64,000 bases of DNA, from assembly GCA_018389105.1 (NCBI GenBank), contig JACATO010001009.1:1635066-1699065 (forward strand). Direction: 5' to 3'. The notes under the pieces were generated by a model, which made no database searches, had not been told where the DNA came from, and worked only from the letters and a program-made list of their open reading frames with translations. Below, piece after piece: positions 47,959-61,865 of the stretch (its first letter is position 1; every line of letters begins with the position of its first letter). The position numbers were made by a program, and so were the translations under genes. This DNA comes from Nautilus pompilius (lineage: Eukaryota; Mollusca; Cephalopoda; Nautilida; Nautilidae).

Positions 47959-49380
47959 ATGCATTAACGCTATTGCTCTTATATCTTGGTTGGTATCAGC
48001 TGCCTTTTATATAAACCCAGGTTTCTCAAACCTTTTTTTTTTTGTCTTATGTCATCCTTTTCAAACTCCTCCCGCCAAACGTTGATATACATTATGAATT
48101 GTACCATGGTTGATTAAAGGTCCAGGGGGTTACCCTTACCACAACAGCATTACAGTAACACATCAGCAAGCAGCCAAAGAACTAAACAGGGACCTACTGT
48201 TAACTGTCAATTAGTTTGAAAATGTGCTAATATTTACAATACTAAAAGGAAATTGTACCTCTGACACTGAAAAATTGGCGTTTTCCTCACTTGTGCGCCG
48301 TGGCTTTCCTATGGTCTAATTGCTTTGCATGACCTAGTAATGGCTCGCTTTGAGAAATACTGATTTAAGCCATAAGCATGTGCAGTTAAAAATAATTTTC
48401 TTCAAAGTCTACTTCCACATTGATGCATCTCAAAATGTTAGCTTTTCATGTGAGGAAGTCATTGTTTAGTCTTGTAACTGCAACCTTAAATATTTTTAAC
48501 GTTAATTTAAGCAACATAGCTGATGTGAACAATTTAATTTTTGATGATATTCTTAACATTTGTCTAATTTCAAAATCTGAATGCTACAATAATCTCACAA
48601 GCTCTGTCTTAAAAATTTGTTGTAGCATTTAGATTTTTAGTCTTTTAATATAGAAAACAGATTTGTAACAACTTATTTTGTTATGGTTAATGTCTTTTCA
48701 GGAAACACAGTTTTATTATTGCAGAATTTGTATAAATATACCAAAAAAAAAAAAGTTAAAATTACAATGAGTTATTTCCCTTCGACTAACTCGCTAACAA
48801 TGCACAGTATTAACACCAGCGCCACATGCCATCTACCTTATGTTTTTGGTGGTTATTTCTGGAAGGTTCCATTATTTAGCAAAAGGCAGTTTTGTGTGTT
48901 TGAATCAATATTGTATGACCATTTCTTATCTTTTTCTGAGAATTTGTTTTTTATACATGCAAAGTTTGGCTACATTACATTTTCATCATGCAGTATTCAA
49001 TGACATAGAAATGCTTAGTTGACATTCTAGCTATTCTCTTCCTCATCTGACTCCTTCCATTTAATTTTTCCTAATCCTTTGTTTTTAGACTTAACATGAA
49101 AAAAGGGTGCTATGAATTGTTTTATCGTGAAATTCCTCAGCTTTTTTAAACCTGTATTAAATATATTATTTCTAATGGAAAAACTAACAATCACAGCAAG
49201 TGATGCACTTGTAATTGTTTTTTGCTTTCCCTAATAATTAATGCCATAAACCAAAATATTTTGCTAATTTATTAATGGAATTTATTTCCCATGTTGAAGA
49301 ATAGGATAAATAGCAAAGGTATCTGACTTAACAGATAAGCATTATAGCAATCTAAAATATTTTAAGAACGTATCTTTTTT
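47959..49380. repeat. Array copy 3 (1422 bp, full type with small deletions)
   Basis: Full-type unit, shorter because of small losses near 48905-48930 (CAATATTGTATGACC, CATTTCTTATC) and near 49265 (TAATTTATTAATGG). Confidence 0.95.
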
Positions 49381-50819
49381 ATGCATTAACGCTATTGCTC
49401 TTATATCTTGGTTGGTATCAGCTGCCTTTTATATAAACCCAGGTTTCTCAAACCTTTTTTTTTTTTCTTATGTCATCCTTTTCAAACTCCTCCCGCCAAA
49501 CGTTGATATACATTATGAATTTGTACCATGGTTGATTAAAGGTCCAGGGGGCTTACCCTTACCACAACAGCATTACAGTAACACATCAGCAAGCAGCCAA
49601 AGAACTAAACAGGGACCTACTGTTAACTGTCAATTAGTTTGAAAATGTGCTAATATTTACAATACTAAAAGGAAATTGTACCTCTGACACTGAAAAATTG
49701 GCGTTTTCCTCACTTGTGCGCCGTGGCTTTCCTATGGTCTAATTGCTTTGCATGACCTAGTAATGGCTCGCTTTGAGAAATACTGATTTAAGCCATAAGC
49801 ATGTGCAGTTAAAAATAATTTTCTTCAAAGTCTACTTCCACATTGATGCATCTCAAAATGTTAGCTTTTCATGTGAGGAAGTCATTGTTTAGTCTTGTAA
49901 CTGCAACCTTTAAATATTTTTAACGTTAATTTAAGCAACATAGCTGATGTGAACAATTTAATTTTTGATGATATTCTTAACATTTGTCTAATTTCAAAAT
50001 CTGAATGCTACAATAATCTCACAAGCTCTGTCTTAAAAATTTGTTGTAGCATTTAGATTTTTTAGTCTTTTAATATAGAAAAACAGATTTGTAACAACTT
50101 ATTTTGTTATGGTTAATGTCTTTTCAGGAAACAGTTTTATTATTGCAGAATTTGTATAAATATACCAAAAAAAAAAAAAAGTTAAAATTACAATGAGTTA
50201 TTTCCCTTCGACTAACTCGCTAACAATGCGCAGTATTAACACCAGCGCCACATGCCATCTACCTTATGTTTTTGGTGGTTATTTCTGGAAGGTTCCATTA
50301 TTTAGCAAAAGGCAGTTTTGTGTGTTTGAATCAATATATTGTATGACCATTTCTTCTTATCTTTTTCTGAGAATTTGTTTTTTATACATGCAAAGTTTGG
50401 CTACATTACATTTTCATCATGCAGTATTCAATGACATAGAAATGCTTAGTTGACATTCTAGCTATTCTCTTCCTCATCTGACTCCTTCCATTTAATTTTT
50501 CCTAATCCTTTGTTTTTAGACTTAACATGAAAAAAGGGTGCTATGAATTGTTTTATCGTGAAATTCCTCAGCTTTTTTAAACCTGTATTAAATATATTAT
50601 TTCTAATGGAAAAACTAACAATCACAGCAAGTGATGCACTTGTAATTGTTTTTTGCTTTCCCTAATAATTCATAAACCAAAATTTTGCTAATTTGTTAAA
50701 GATAATGTTTATTAATGGAATTTATTTCCCATGTTGAAGAATAGGATAAATAGCAAAGGTATCTGACTTAACAGATAAGCATTATAGCAATCTAAAATAT
50801 TTTAAGAACGTATCTTTTT
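49381..50819. repeat. Array copy 4 (1439 bp, full type)
   Basis: Full-length unit with a small loss near 50669 (TAATAATTCATAAACC). Confidence 0.95.
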
Positions 50820-52145
50820 ATGCATTAACGCCATTGCTCTTATATCTTGGTTGGTATCAGCTGCCTTTTATATAAACCCAGGTTTCTCAAACCTTTTTTT
50901 TTTTTTGTCTTATGTCATCCTTTTCAAACTCCTCCCGCCAAACGTTGATATACATTATGAATTTGTACCATGGTTGATTAAAGGTCCAGGGGGTTTACCC
51001 TTACCACAACAGCATTACAGTAACTCATCAGCAAGCAGCCAAAGAACTAAACAGGGACCTACTGTTAACTGTCAATTAGTTTGAAAATGTGCTAATATTT
51101 ACAATACTAAAAGGAAATTGTACCTCTGATACTGAAAAATTGGCGTTTTCCTCACTTGTGCGCCGTGGCTTTCCTATGGTCTAATTGCTTTTTGCATGAC
51201 CTAGTAATGGCTCGCTTTGAGAAATACTGATTTAAGCCATAAGCATGTGCAGTTAAAAATAATTTTCTTCAAAGTCTACTTCCACATTGATGCATCTCAA
51301 AATGTTAGCTTTTCAAGTGAGGAAGTCATTGTTTAGTCTTGTAACTGCAACCTTTAAATATTTTTAACGTTAATTTAAGCAACATAGCTGATGTGAACAA
51401 TTTAATTTTTGATGATATTCTTAACATTTGTCTAATTTCAAAATCTGAATGCTACAATAATCTCACAAGCTCTGTCTTAAAAATTTGTTGTAGAATTTAG
51501 ATTCTTTAGTCTTTTAATATAGAAAACAGATTTGTAACAACTTATTTTGTTATGGTTAATGTCTTTTCAGGAAACACAGTTTTATTATTGCAGAATTTGT
51601 ATAAATATACCAAAAAAAAAAGTTAAAATTACAATGAGTTTTGTGTGTTTGAATCAATATTGTATGACCATTTCTTATCTTTTTCTGAGAATTTGTTTTT
51701 TATACTTGCAAAGTTTGGCTACATTACATTTTCATCATGCAGTATTCAATGACATAGAAATGCTTAGTTGACATTCTAGCTATTCTCTTCCTCATCTGAC
51801 TCCTTCCATTTAATTTTTCCTAATCCTTTGTTTTTAGACTTAACATGAAAAAAGGGTGCTATGAATTGTTTTATCGTGAAATTCCTCAGCTTTTTTAAAC
51901 CTGTATTAAATATATTATTTCTAATGGAAAAACTAATAATCACAGCAAGTGATGCACTTGTAATTGTTTTTTGCTTTCCCTAATAATTAATGCCATAAAC
52001 CAAAATATTTTGCTAATTTGTTAAAGATAATGTTTATTAATGGAATTTATTTCCCATGTTGAAGAATAGGATAAATAGCAAAGGTATCTGACTTAACAGA
52101 TAAGCATTATAGCAATCTAAAATATTTTAAGAACGTATCTTTTTT
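50820..52145. repeat. Array copy 5 (1326 bp, short type)
   Basis: Lacks the 118-bp segment: ACAATGAGTT joins directly to TTGTGTGTTTGAATC near 51640. Confidence 0.95.
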
Positions 52146-53461
52146 ATGCATTAACGCCATTGCTCTTATATCTTGGTTGGTATCAGCTGCCTTTTATATA
52201 AACCCAGGTTTCTTAAACCTTTTTTTTTTGTCTTATGTCATCCTTTTCAAACTCCTCTCGCCAAACGTTGATATACATTATGAATGTGTACAATGGTTGA
52301 TTAAAGGTGCAGCGGCGTTTACCCTTACCACAACAGCATTACAGTAACTCATCAGCAAGCAGCCAAAGAACTAAACAGGGACCTACTGTTAACTGTCAAT
52401 TAGTTTGAAAATGTGCTAATATTTACAATACTAAAAGGAAATTGTTCGTCTGATACTGAAAAATTGGTGTTTTCCTCACTTGTGCGCCGTGGCTTTCCTA
52501 TGGTCTAATTGCTTTGCATGACCTAGTAATGGCTCGCTTTGAGAAATACTGATTTAAGCCATAAGCATGTGCAGTTAAAAATAATTTTCTTCAAAGTCTA
52601 CTTCCACATTGATGCATCTCAAAATGTTAGCTTTTCATGTGAGGAAGTCATTGTTTAGTCTTGTAACTGCAACCTTTAAATATTTTTAACGTTAATTTAA
52701 GCAACATAGCTGATGTGAACAATTTAATTTTTGATGATATTCTTAACATTTGTCTAATTTCAAAATCTGAATGCTACAATAATCTCACAAGCTCTGTCTT
52801 AAAAATTTGTTGTAGCATTTAGATTTTTTAGTCTTTTAATATAGAAAACAGATTTGTAACAACTTATTTTGTTATGGTTAATGTCTTTTCAGGAAACACA
52901 GTTTTATTATTGCAGAATTTGTATAAATATACCAAAAAAAAAGTTAAAATTTAATTACAATGAGTTTTGTGTGTTGAATCAAATATCTTGTATGATCATT
53001 TCTTCTTAGCTTTTTCTGAGAATTTGTTTTTTTTTATACATGCAAAGTTTGGCTACATTACATTTTCATCATGCAGTATTCAATGACATAGAAATGCTTA
53101 GTTGACATTCTAGCTATTCTCTTCCTCATCTGACTCCTTCCATTTAATTTTTCCTAATCCTTTGTTTTTAGACTTAACATGAAAAAGGGTGCTATGAATT
53201 GTTTTATCGTGAAATTCCTCAGCTTTTTTAAACCTGTATTAAATATATTATTTCTAATGGAAAAACTAACAATCACAGCAAGTGATGCACTTGTAATTGT
53301 TTTTTGCTTTCCCTAATAATTAATGCCATAAACCAAAATATTTTGCTAATTTATTAATGGAATTTATTTCCCATGTTGAAGAATAGGATAAATAGCAAAG
53401 GTATCTGACTTAACAGATAAGCATTATAGCAATCTAAAATATTTTAAGAACATATCTTTTT
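52146..53461. repeat. Array copy 6 (1316 bp, short type)
   Basis: Carries the same 118-bp deletion (junction near 52968). It also has a small insertion before the junction (AAATTTAATTACAATG). Confidence 0.95.
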
Positions 53462-54769
53462 ATGCAATAACGCTATTGCTCTTATATCTTGGTTGGTATC
53501 AGCTGCCTTTATATAAACCCAGGTTTCTCAAACCTTTTTTTTTTGTCTTATGTCATCCTTTTCAAACTCCTCGTGCCAAACGTTGATATACATTATGAAT
53601 TGTACCATGGTTGATTAAAGGTCCAGGGGGTTTACCCTTACCACAACAGCATTACAGTAACTCATCAGCAAGCAGCCAAAGAACTAAACAGGGACCTACT
53701 GTTAACTGTCAATTAGTTTGAAAATGTGCTAATATTTACAATACTAAAAGGAAATTGTACCTCTGACACTGAAAAATTGGCGTTTTCCTCACTTGTGCGC
53801 CGTGGCTTTCCTATGGTCTAATTGCTTTTTGCATGACCTAGTAATGGCTCGCTTTGAGAAATACTGATTTAAGCCATAAGCATGTGCAGTTAAAAATAAT
53901 TTTCTTCAAAGTCTACTTCCACATTGATGCATCTCAAAATGTTAGCTTTTCATGTGAGGAAGTCATTGTTTAGTCTTGTAACTGCAACCTTTAAATATTT
54001 TTAACGTTAATTTAAGCAACATAGCTGATGTGAACAATTTAATTTTTGATGATATTCTAACATTTGTCTAATTTCAAAATCTGAATGCTACAATAATCTC
54101 ACAAGCTCTGTCTTAAAAATTTGTTGTAGAATTTAGATTCTTTAGTCTTTTAATATAGAAAACAGATTTGTAACAACTTATTTTGTTATGGTTAATGTCT
54201 TTTCAGGAAACACAGTTTTATTATTGCAGAATTTGTATAAATATACCAAAAAAAAAAGTTAAAATTACAATGAGTTTTGTGTGTTTGAATCAATATATTG
54301 TATGATCATTTCTTCTTATCTTTTTCTGAGAATTTGTTTTTTATACATGCAAAGTTTGGCTACATTACATTTTCATCATGCAGTATTCAATGACATAGAA
54401 ATGCTTAGTTGACATTCTAGCTATTCTCTTCCTCATCTGACTCCTTCCATTTAATTTTTCCTAATCCTTTGTTTTTAGACTTAACATGAAAAAAGGGTGC
54501 TATGAATTGTTTTATCGTGAAATTCCTCAGCTTTTTTAAACCTGTATTAAATATATTATTTCTAATGGAAAAACTAATAATCACAGCAAGTGATGCACTT
54601 GTAATTGTTTTTTGCTTTCCCTAATAATTAATGCCATAAACCAAAATATTTTGCTAATTTATTAATGGAATTTATTTCCCATGTTGAAGAATAGGATAAA
54701 TAGCAAAGGTATCTGACTTAACAGATAAGCATTATAGCAATCTAAAATATTTTAAGAACATATCTTTTT
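53462..54769. repeat. Array copy 7 (1308 bp, short type)
   Basis: Carries the 118-bp deletion (junction near 54275). Shares the ATGCAATAACG and CTCGTGCC variants with copies 8 and 13. Confidence 0.95.
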
Positions 54770-56220
54770 ATGCAATAACGCTATTGCTCTTATATCTTGG
54801 TTGGTATCAGCTGCCTTTTACATAAACCCAGGTTTCTCAAACCTTTTTTTTTTTTGTCTTATGTCATCCTTTTCAAACTCCTCGTGCCAAACGTTGATAT
54901 ACATTATGAATTTGTACCATGGTTGATTAAAGGTCCAGGGGGTTTACCCTTACCACAACAGCATTACAGTAACTCATCAGCAAGCAGCCAAAGAACTAAA
55001 CAGGGACCTACTGTTAACTGTCAATTAGTTTGAAAATGTGCTAATATTTACAATACTAAAAGGAAATTGTACGTCTGATACTGAAAAATTGGTGTTTTCC
55101 TCACTTGTGCGCCGTGGCTTTCCTATGGTGTAATTGCTTTTTGCATGACCTAGTAATGGCTCGCTTTGAGAAATACTGATTTAAGCCATAAGCATGTGCA
55201 GTTAAAAATAATTTTCTTCAAAGTCTACTTCCACATTGATGCATCTCAAAATGTTAGCTTTTCATGTGAGGAAGTCATTGTTTAGTCTTGTAACTGCAAC
55301 CTTTAAATATTTTTAACGTTAATTTAAGCAACATAGCTGATGTGAACAATTTAATTTTTGATGATATTCTTAACATTTGTCTAATTTCAAAATCTGAATG
55401 CTACAATAATCTCACAAGCTCTGTCTTAAAAATTTGTTGTAGCATTTAGATTTTTTAGTCTTTTAATATAGAAAACAGATTTGTAACAACTTATTTTGTT
55501 ATGGTTAATGTCTTTTCAGGAAACAGTTTTATTATTGCAGAATTTGTATAAATATACCAAAAAAAAAAAAAAAGTTAAAATTACAATGAGTTATTTCCCT
55601 TCGACTAACTCGCTAACAATGCACAGTATTAACACCAGCGCCACATGCCATCTACCTTATGTTTTTGGTGGTTATTTTTGGAAGGTTCCATCATTTAGCA
55701 AAAGGCAGTTTTGTGTGTTTGAATCAATATATTGTATGACCATTTCTTCTTATCTTTTTCTGAGAATTTGTTTTTTATACATGCAAAGTTTGGCTACATT
55801 ACATTTTCATCATGCAGTATTCAATGACATAGAAATGCTTAGTTGACATTCTAGCCATTCTCTTCCTCATCTGACTCCTTCCATTTAATTTTTCCTAATC
55901 CTTTGTTTTTAGACTTAACATGAAAAAAGGGTGCTATGAATTGTTTTATCGTGAAATTCCTCAGCTTTTTTAAACCTGTATTAAATATATTATTTCTAAT
56001 GGAAAAAACTAATAATCACAGCAAGTGATGCACTTGTAATTGTTTTTTTGCTTTCCCTAATAATTAATGCCATAAACCAAAATATTTTGCTAATTTGTTA
56101 AAGATAATGTTTATAATGGAATTTATTTCCCATGTTGAAGAATAGGATAAATAGCAAAGGTATCTGACTTAACAGATAAGCATTATAGCAATCTAAAATA
56201 TTTTAAGAACGTATCTTTTT
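54770..56220. repeat. Array copy 8 (1451 bp, full type)
   Basis: Full-length unit whose left half carries the ATGCAATAACG/CTCGTGCC variants otherwise seen with short copies. This suggests unequal exchange between the two types. Confidence 0.95.
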
Positions 56221-57667
56221 ATGCATTAACGCCATTGCTCTTATATCTTGGTTGGTATCAGCTGCCTTTTATATAAACCCAGGTTTCTCAAACCTTTTTT
56301 TTTTTTTCTTATGTCATCCTTTTCAAACTCCTCCGCCAAACGTTGATATACATTATGAATTTGTACCATGGTTGATTAAAGGTCCAGGGGGTTTACCCTT
56401 ACCACAACAGCATTACAGTAACTCATCAGCAAGCAGCCAAAGAACTAAACAGGGACCTACTGTTAACTGTCAATTAGTTTGAAAATGTGCTAATATTTAC
56501 AATACTAAAAGGAAATTGTACCTCTGACACTGAAAAATTGGCGTTTTCCTCACTTGTGCGCCGTGGCTTTCCTATGGTCTAATTGCTTTTTGCATGACCT
56601 AGTAATGGCTCGCTTTGAGAAATACTGATTTAAGCCATAAGCATGTGCAGTTAAAAATAATTTTCTTCAAAGTCTACTTCCACATTGATGCATCTCAAAA
56701 TGTTAGCTTTTCATGTGAGGAAGTCATTGTTTAGTCTTGTAACTGCAACCTTTAAATATTTTTAACGTTAATTTAAGCAACATAGCTGATGTGAACAATT
56801 TAATTTTTGATGATATTCTTAACATTTGTCTAATTTCAAAATCTGAATGCTACAATAATCTCACAAGCTCTGTCTTAAAAATTTGTTGTAGCATTTAGAT
56901 TTTTTAGTCTTTTAATATAGAAAACAGATTTGTAACAACTTATTTTGTTATGGTTAATGTCTTTTCAGGAAACAGTTTTATTATTGCAGAATTTGTATAA
57001 ATATACCAAAAAAAAAAAAAAGTTAAAATTACAATGAGTTATTTCCCTTCGACTAACTCGCTAACAATGCACAGTATTAACACCAGCGCCACATGCCATC
57101 TACCTTATGTTTTTGGTGGTTATTTTTGGAAGGTTCCATTATTTAGCAAAAGGCAGTTTTGTGTTTGAATCAATATATTGTATGACCATTTCTTCTTATC
57201 TTTTTCTGAGAATTTGTTTTTTATACGTGCAAAGTTTGGCTACATTACATTTTCATCATGCAGTATTCAATGACATAGAAATGCTTAGTTGACATTCTAG
57301 CTATTCTCTTCCTCATCTGACTCCTTCCATTTAATTTTTCCTAATCCTTTGTTTTTAGACTTAACATGAAAAAAGGGTGCTATGAATTGTTTTATCGTGA
57401 AATTCCTCAGCTTTTTTAAACCTGTATTAAATATATTATTTCTAATGGAAAAAACTAATAATCACAGCAAGTGATGCACTTGTAATTGTTTTTTGCTTTC
57501 CCTAATAATTAATGCCATAAACCAAAATATTTTGCTAATTTGTTAAAGATAATGTTTATTAATGGAATTTATTTCCCATGTTGAAGAATAGGATAAATAG
57601 CAAAGGTATCTAACTTAACAGATAAGCATTATAGCAATCTAAAATATTTTAAGAACGTATCTTTTTT
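56221..57667. repeat. Array copy 9 (1447 bp, full type)
   Basis: Full-length unit, close to copies 8 and 10. Confidence 0.95.
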
Positions 57668-59100
57668 ATGCATTAACGCCATTGCTCTTATATCTTGGTT
57701 GGTATCAGCTGCCTTTTATATAAACCCAGGTTTCTCAAACCTTTTTTTTTTTGTCTTATGTCATCCTTTTCAAACTCCTCTCGCCAAACGTTGATATACA
57801 TTATGAATGTGTACAATGGTTGATTAAAGGTCCAGCGGCGTTTACCCTTACCACAACAGCATTACAGTAACTCATCAGCAAGCAGCCAAAGAACTAAACA
57901 GGGACCTACTGTTAACTGTCAATTAGTTTGAAAATGTGCTAATATTTACAATACTAAAAGGAAATTGTACGTCTGATACTGAAAAATTGGCGTTTTCCTC
58001 ACTTGTGCGCCGTGGCTTTCCTATGGTCTAATTGCTTTTTGCATGACCTAGTAATGGCTCGCTTTGAGAAATACTGATTTAAGCCATAAGCATGTGCAGT
58101 TAAAAATAATTTTCTACAAAGTCTACTTCCACATTGATGCATCTCAAAATGTTAGCTTTTCATGTGAGGAAGTCATTGTTTAGTCTTGTAACTGCAACCT
58201 TTAAATATTTTTAACGTTAATTTAAGCAACATAGCTGATGTGAACAATTTAATTTTTGATGATATTAACATTTGTCTAATTTCAAAATCTGAATGCTACA
58301 ATAATCTCACAAGCTCTGTCTTAAAAATTTGTTGTAGCATTTAGATTTTTTAGTCTTTTAATATAGAAAACAGATTTGTAACAACTTATTTTGTTATGGT
58401 TAATGTCTTTTCAGGAAACAGTTTTATTATTGCAGAATTTGTATAAATATACCAAAAAAAAAAAAAAAAGTTAAAATTACAATGAGTTATTTCCCTTCGA
58501 CTAACTCGCTAACAATGCACAGTATTAACACCAGCGCCACATGCCATCTACCTTATGTTTTTGGTGGTTATTTCTGGAAGGTTCCATTATTTAGCAAAAG
58601 GCAGTTTTGTGTGTTTGAATCAATATATTGTATGACCATTTCTTCTTATCTTTTTCTGAGATGCAAAGTTTGGCTACATTACATTTTCATCATGCAGTAT
58701 TCAATGACATAGAAATGCTTAGTTGACATTCTAGCTATTCTCTTCCTCATCTGACTCCTTCCATTTAATTTTTCCTAATCCTTTGTTTTTAGACTTAACA
58801 TGAAAAAAGGGTGCTATGAATTGTTTTATCGTGAAATTCCTCAGCTTTTTTAAACCTGTATTAAATATATTATTTCTAATGGAAAAAACTAATAATCACA
58901 GCAAGTGATGCACTTGTAATTGTTTTTTGCTTTCCCTAATAATTAATGCCATAAACCAAAATATTTTGCTAATTTGTTAAAGATAATGTTTATTAATGGA
59001 ATTTATTTCCCATGTTGAAGAATAGGATAAATAGCAAAGGTATCTGACTTAACAGATAAGCATTATAGCAATCTAAAATATTTTAAGAACGTATCTTTTT
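57668..59100. repeat. Array copy 10 (1433 bp, full type)
   Basis: Full-type unit with CAGCGGCGTTTACCC. It has lost about 16 bp near 58660 (TTTTTCTGAGATGCAAAG), and GATGATATTAACATT replaces GATGATATTCTTAACATT, a variant shared with copy 11. Confidence 0.95.
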
Positions 59101-60542
59101 ATGCATTAACGCCATTGCTCTTATATCTTGGTTGGTATCAGCTGCCTTTTATATAAACCCAGGTTTCTCAAACCTTTTTTTTTTTTGTCTTATGTCATCC
59201 TTTTCAAACTCCTCTCGCCAAACGTTGATATACATTATGAATGTGTACAATGGTTGATTAAAGGTGCAGCGGCGTTTACCCTTACCACAACAGCATTACA
59301 GTAACTCATCAGCAAGCAGCCAAAGAACTAAACAGGGACCTACTGTTAACTGTCAATTAGTTTGAAAATGTGCTAATATTTACAATACTAAAAGGAAATT
59401 GTACCTCTGACACTGAAAAATTGGCGTTTTCCTCACTTGTGCGCCGTGGCTTTCCTATGGTCTAATTGCTTTTTGCATGACCTAGTAATGGCTCGCTTTG
59501 AGAAATACTGATTTAAGCCATAAGCATGTGCAGTTAAAAATAATTTTCTTCAAAGTCTACTTCCACATTGATGCATCTCAAAATGTTAGCTTTTCATGTG
59601 AGGAAGTCATTGTTTAGTCTTGTAACTGCAACCTTTAAATATTTTTAACGTTAATTTAAGCAACATAGCTGATGTGAACAATTTAATTTTTGATGATATT
59701 AACATTTGTCTAATTTCAAAATCTGAATGCTACAATAATCTCACAAGCTCTGTCTTAAAAATTTGTTGTAGAATTTAGATTCTTTGGTCTTTTAATATAG
59801 AAAACAGATTTGTAACAACTTATTTTGTTATGGTTAATGTCTTTTCAGGAAACACAGTTTTATTATTGCAGAATTTGTATAAATATACCAAAAAAAAAAA
59901 AGTTAAAATTACAATGAGTTATTTCCCTTCGACTAACTCGCTAACAATGCACAGTATTAACACCAGCGCCACATGCCATCTACCTTATGTTTTTGGTGGT
60001 TTTTTTGGAAGGTTCCATTATTTAGCAAAAGGCAGTTTTGTGTGTTTGAATCAATATATTGTATGACCATTTCTTCTTATCTTTTTCTGAGAATTTGTTT
60101 TTTATACATGCAAAGTTTGGCTACATTACATTTTCATCATGCAGTATTCAATGACATAGAAATGCTTAGTTGACATTCTAGCTATTCTCTTCCTCATCTG
60201 ACTCCTTCCATTTAATTTTTCCTAATCCTTTGTTTTTAGACTTAACATGAAAAAAGGTGCTATGAATTGTTTTATCGTGAAATTCCTCAGCTTTTTTAAA
60301 CCTGTATTAAATATATTATTTCTAATGGAAAAACTAATAATCACAGCAAGTGATGCACTTGTAATTGTTTTTTGCTTTCCCTAATAATTAATGCCATAAA
60401 CCAAAATATTTTGCTAATTGTTAAAGATATGTTTATTAATGGAATTTATTTCCCATGTTGAAGAATAGGATAAATAGCAAAGGTATCTGACTTAACAGAT
60501 AAGCATTATAGCAATCTAAAATATTTTAAAACGTATCTTTTT
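59101..60542. repeat. Array copy 11 (1442 bp, full type)
   Basis: Full-length unit sharing GATGATATTAACATT and CAGCGGCGTTTACCC with copy 10. Confidence 0.95.
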
Positions 60543-61865
60543 ATGCATTAACGCCATTGCTCTTATATCTTGGTTGGTATCAGCTGCCTTTTATATAAAC
60601 CCAGGTTTCTCAAACCTTTTTTTTTTTTTGTCTTATGTCATCCTTTTCAAACTCCTCCCGCCAAACGTTGATATACATTATGAATTTGTACCATGGTTGA
60701 TTAAAGGTCCAGGGGGTTTACCCTTACCACAACAGCATTACAGTAACTCATCAGCAAGCAGCCAAAGAACTAAACAGGGACCTACTGTTAACTGTCAATT
60801 AGTTTGAAAATGTGCTAATATTTACAATACTAAAAGGAAATTGTACCTCTGACACTGAAAAATTGGCGTTTTCCTCACTTGTGCGCCGTGGCTTTCCTAT
60901 GGTCTAATTGCTTTTTGCATGACCTAGTAATGGCTCGCTTTGAGAAATACTGATTTAAGCCATAAGCATGTGCAGTTAAAAATAATTTTCTTCAAAGTCT
61001 ACTTCCACATTGATGCATCTCAAAATGTTAGCTTTTCATGTGAGGAAGTCATTGTTTAGTCTTGTAACTGCAACCTTTAAATATTTTTAACGTTAATTTA
61101 AGCAACATAGCTGATGTGAACAATTTAATTTTTGATGATATTCTTAACATTTGTCTAATTTCAAAATCTGAATGCTACAATAATCTCACAAGCTCTGTCT
61201 TAAAAATTTGTTGTAGCATTTAGATTTTTTAGTCTTTTAATATAGAAAACAGATTTGTAACAACTTATTTTGTTATGGTTAATGTCTTTTCAGGAAACAC
61301 AGTTTTATTATTGCAGAATTTGTATAAATATACCAAAAAAAAAAGTTAAAATTACAAAGTGATTTTGTAGTGTTTGAATCAATAGATTGTAATGACCATT
61401 TTCCGTTTCTTCTTTTTTCTGAGAATTTGTTTTTATACATGCAAAGTTTGGCTACATTACATTTTCATCATGCAGTATTCAATGACATAGAAATGCTTAG
61501 TTGACATTCTAGCTATTCTCTTCCTCATCTGACTCCTTCCATTTAATTTTTCCTAATCCTTTGTTTTTAGACTTAACATGAAAAAAGGGTGCTATGAATT
61601 GTTTTATCGTGAAATTCCTCAGCTTTTTTAAACCTGTATTAAATATATTATTTCTAATGGAAAAAATAATCACAGCAAGCAAGCAGTGATGCACTTGTAA
61701 TTGTTTTTTGCTTTCCCTAATAATTAATGCCATAAACCAAAATATTTTGCTAATTTATTAATGGAATTTATTTCCCATGTTGAAGAATAGGATAAATAGC
61801 AAAGGTATCTGACTTAACAGATAAGCATTATAGCAATCTAAAATATTTTAAGAACATATCTTTTT
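60543..61865. repeat. Array copy 12 (1323 bp, short type)
   Basis: Carries the 118-bp deletion with a scrambled junction (ACAAAGTGATTTTGTAGTG near 61356). An AGCAAGCAAGC expansion occurs near 61675. Confidence 0.93.

Noticed and set aside
61509-61733. Minus-strand ORF ending KWKESDEEENS in the array
   Set aside because: The acidic C-terminus looks protein-like, but the frame is kept only in a few copies and broken in the edge copy. No recognisable domain.
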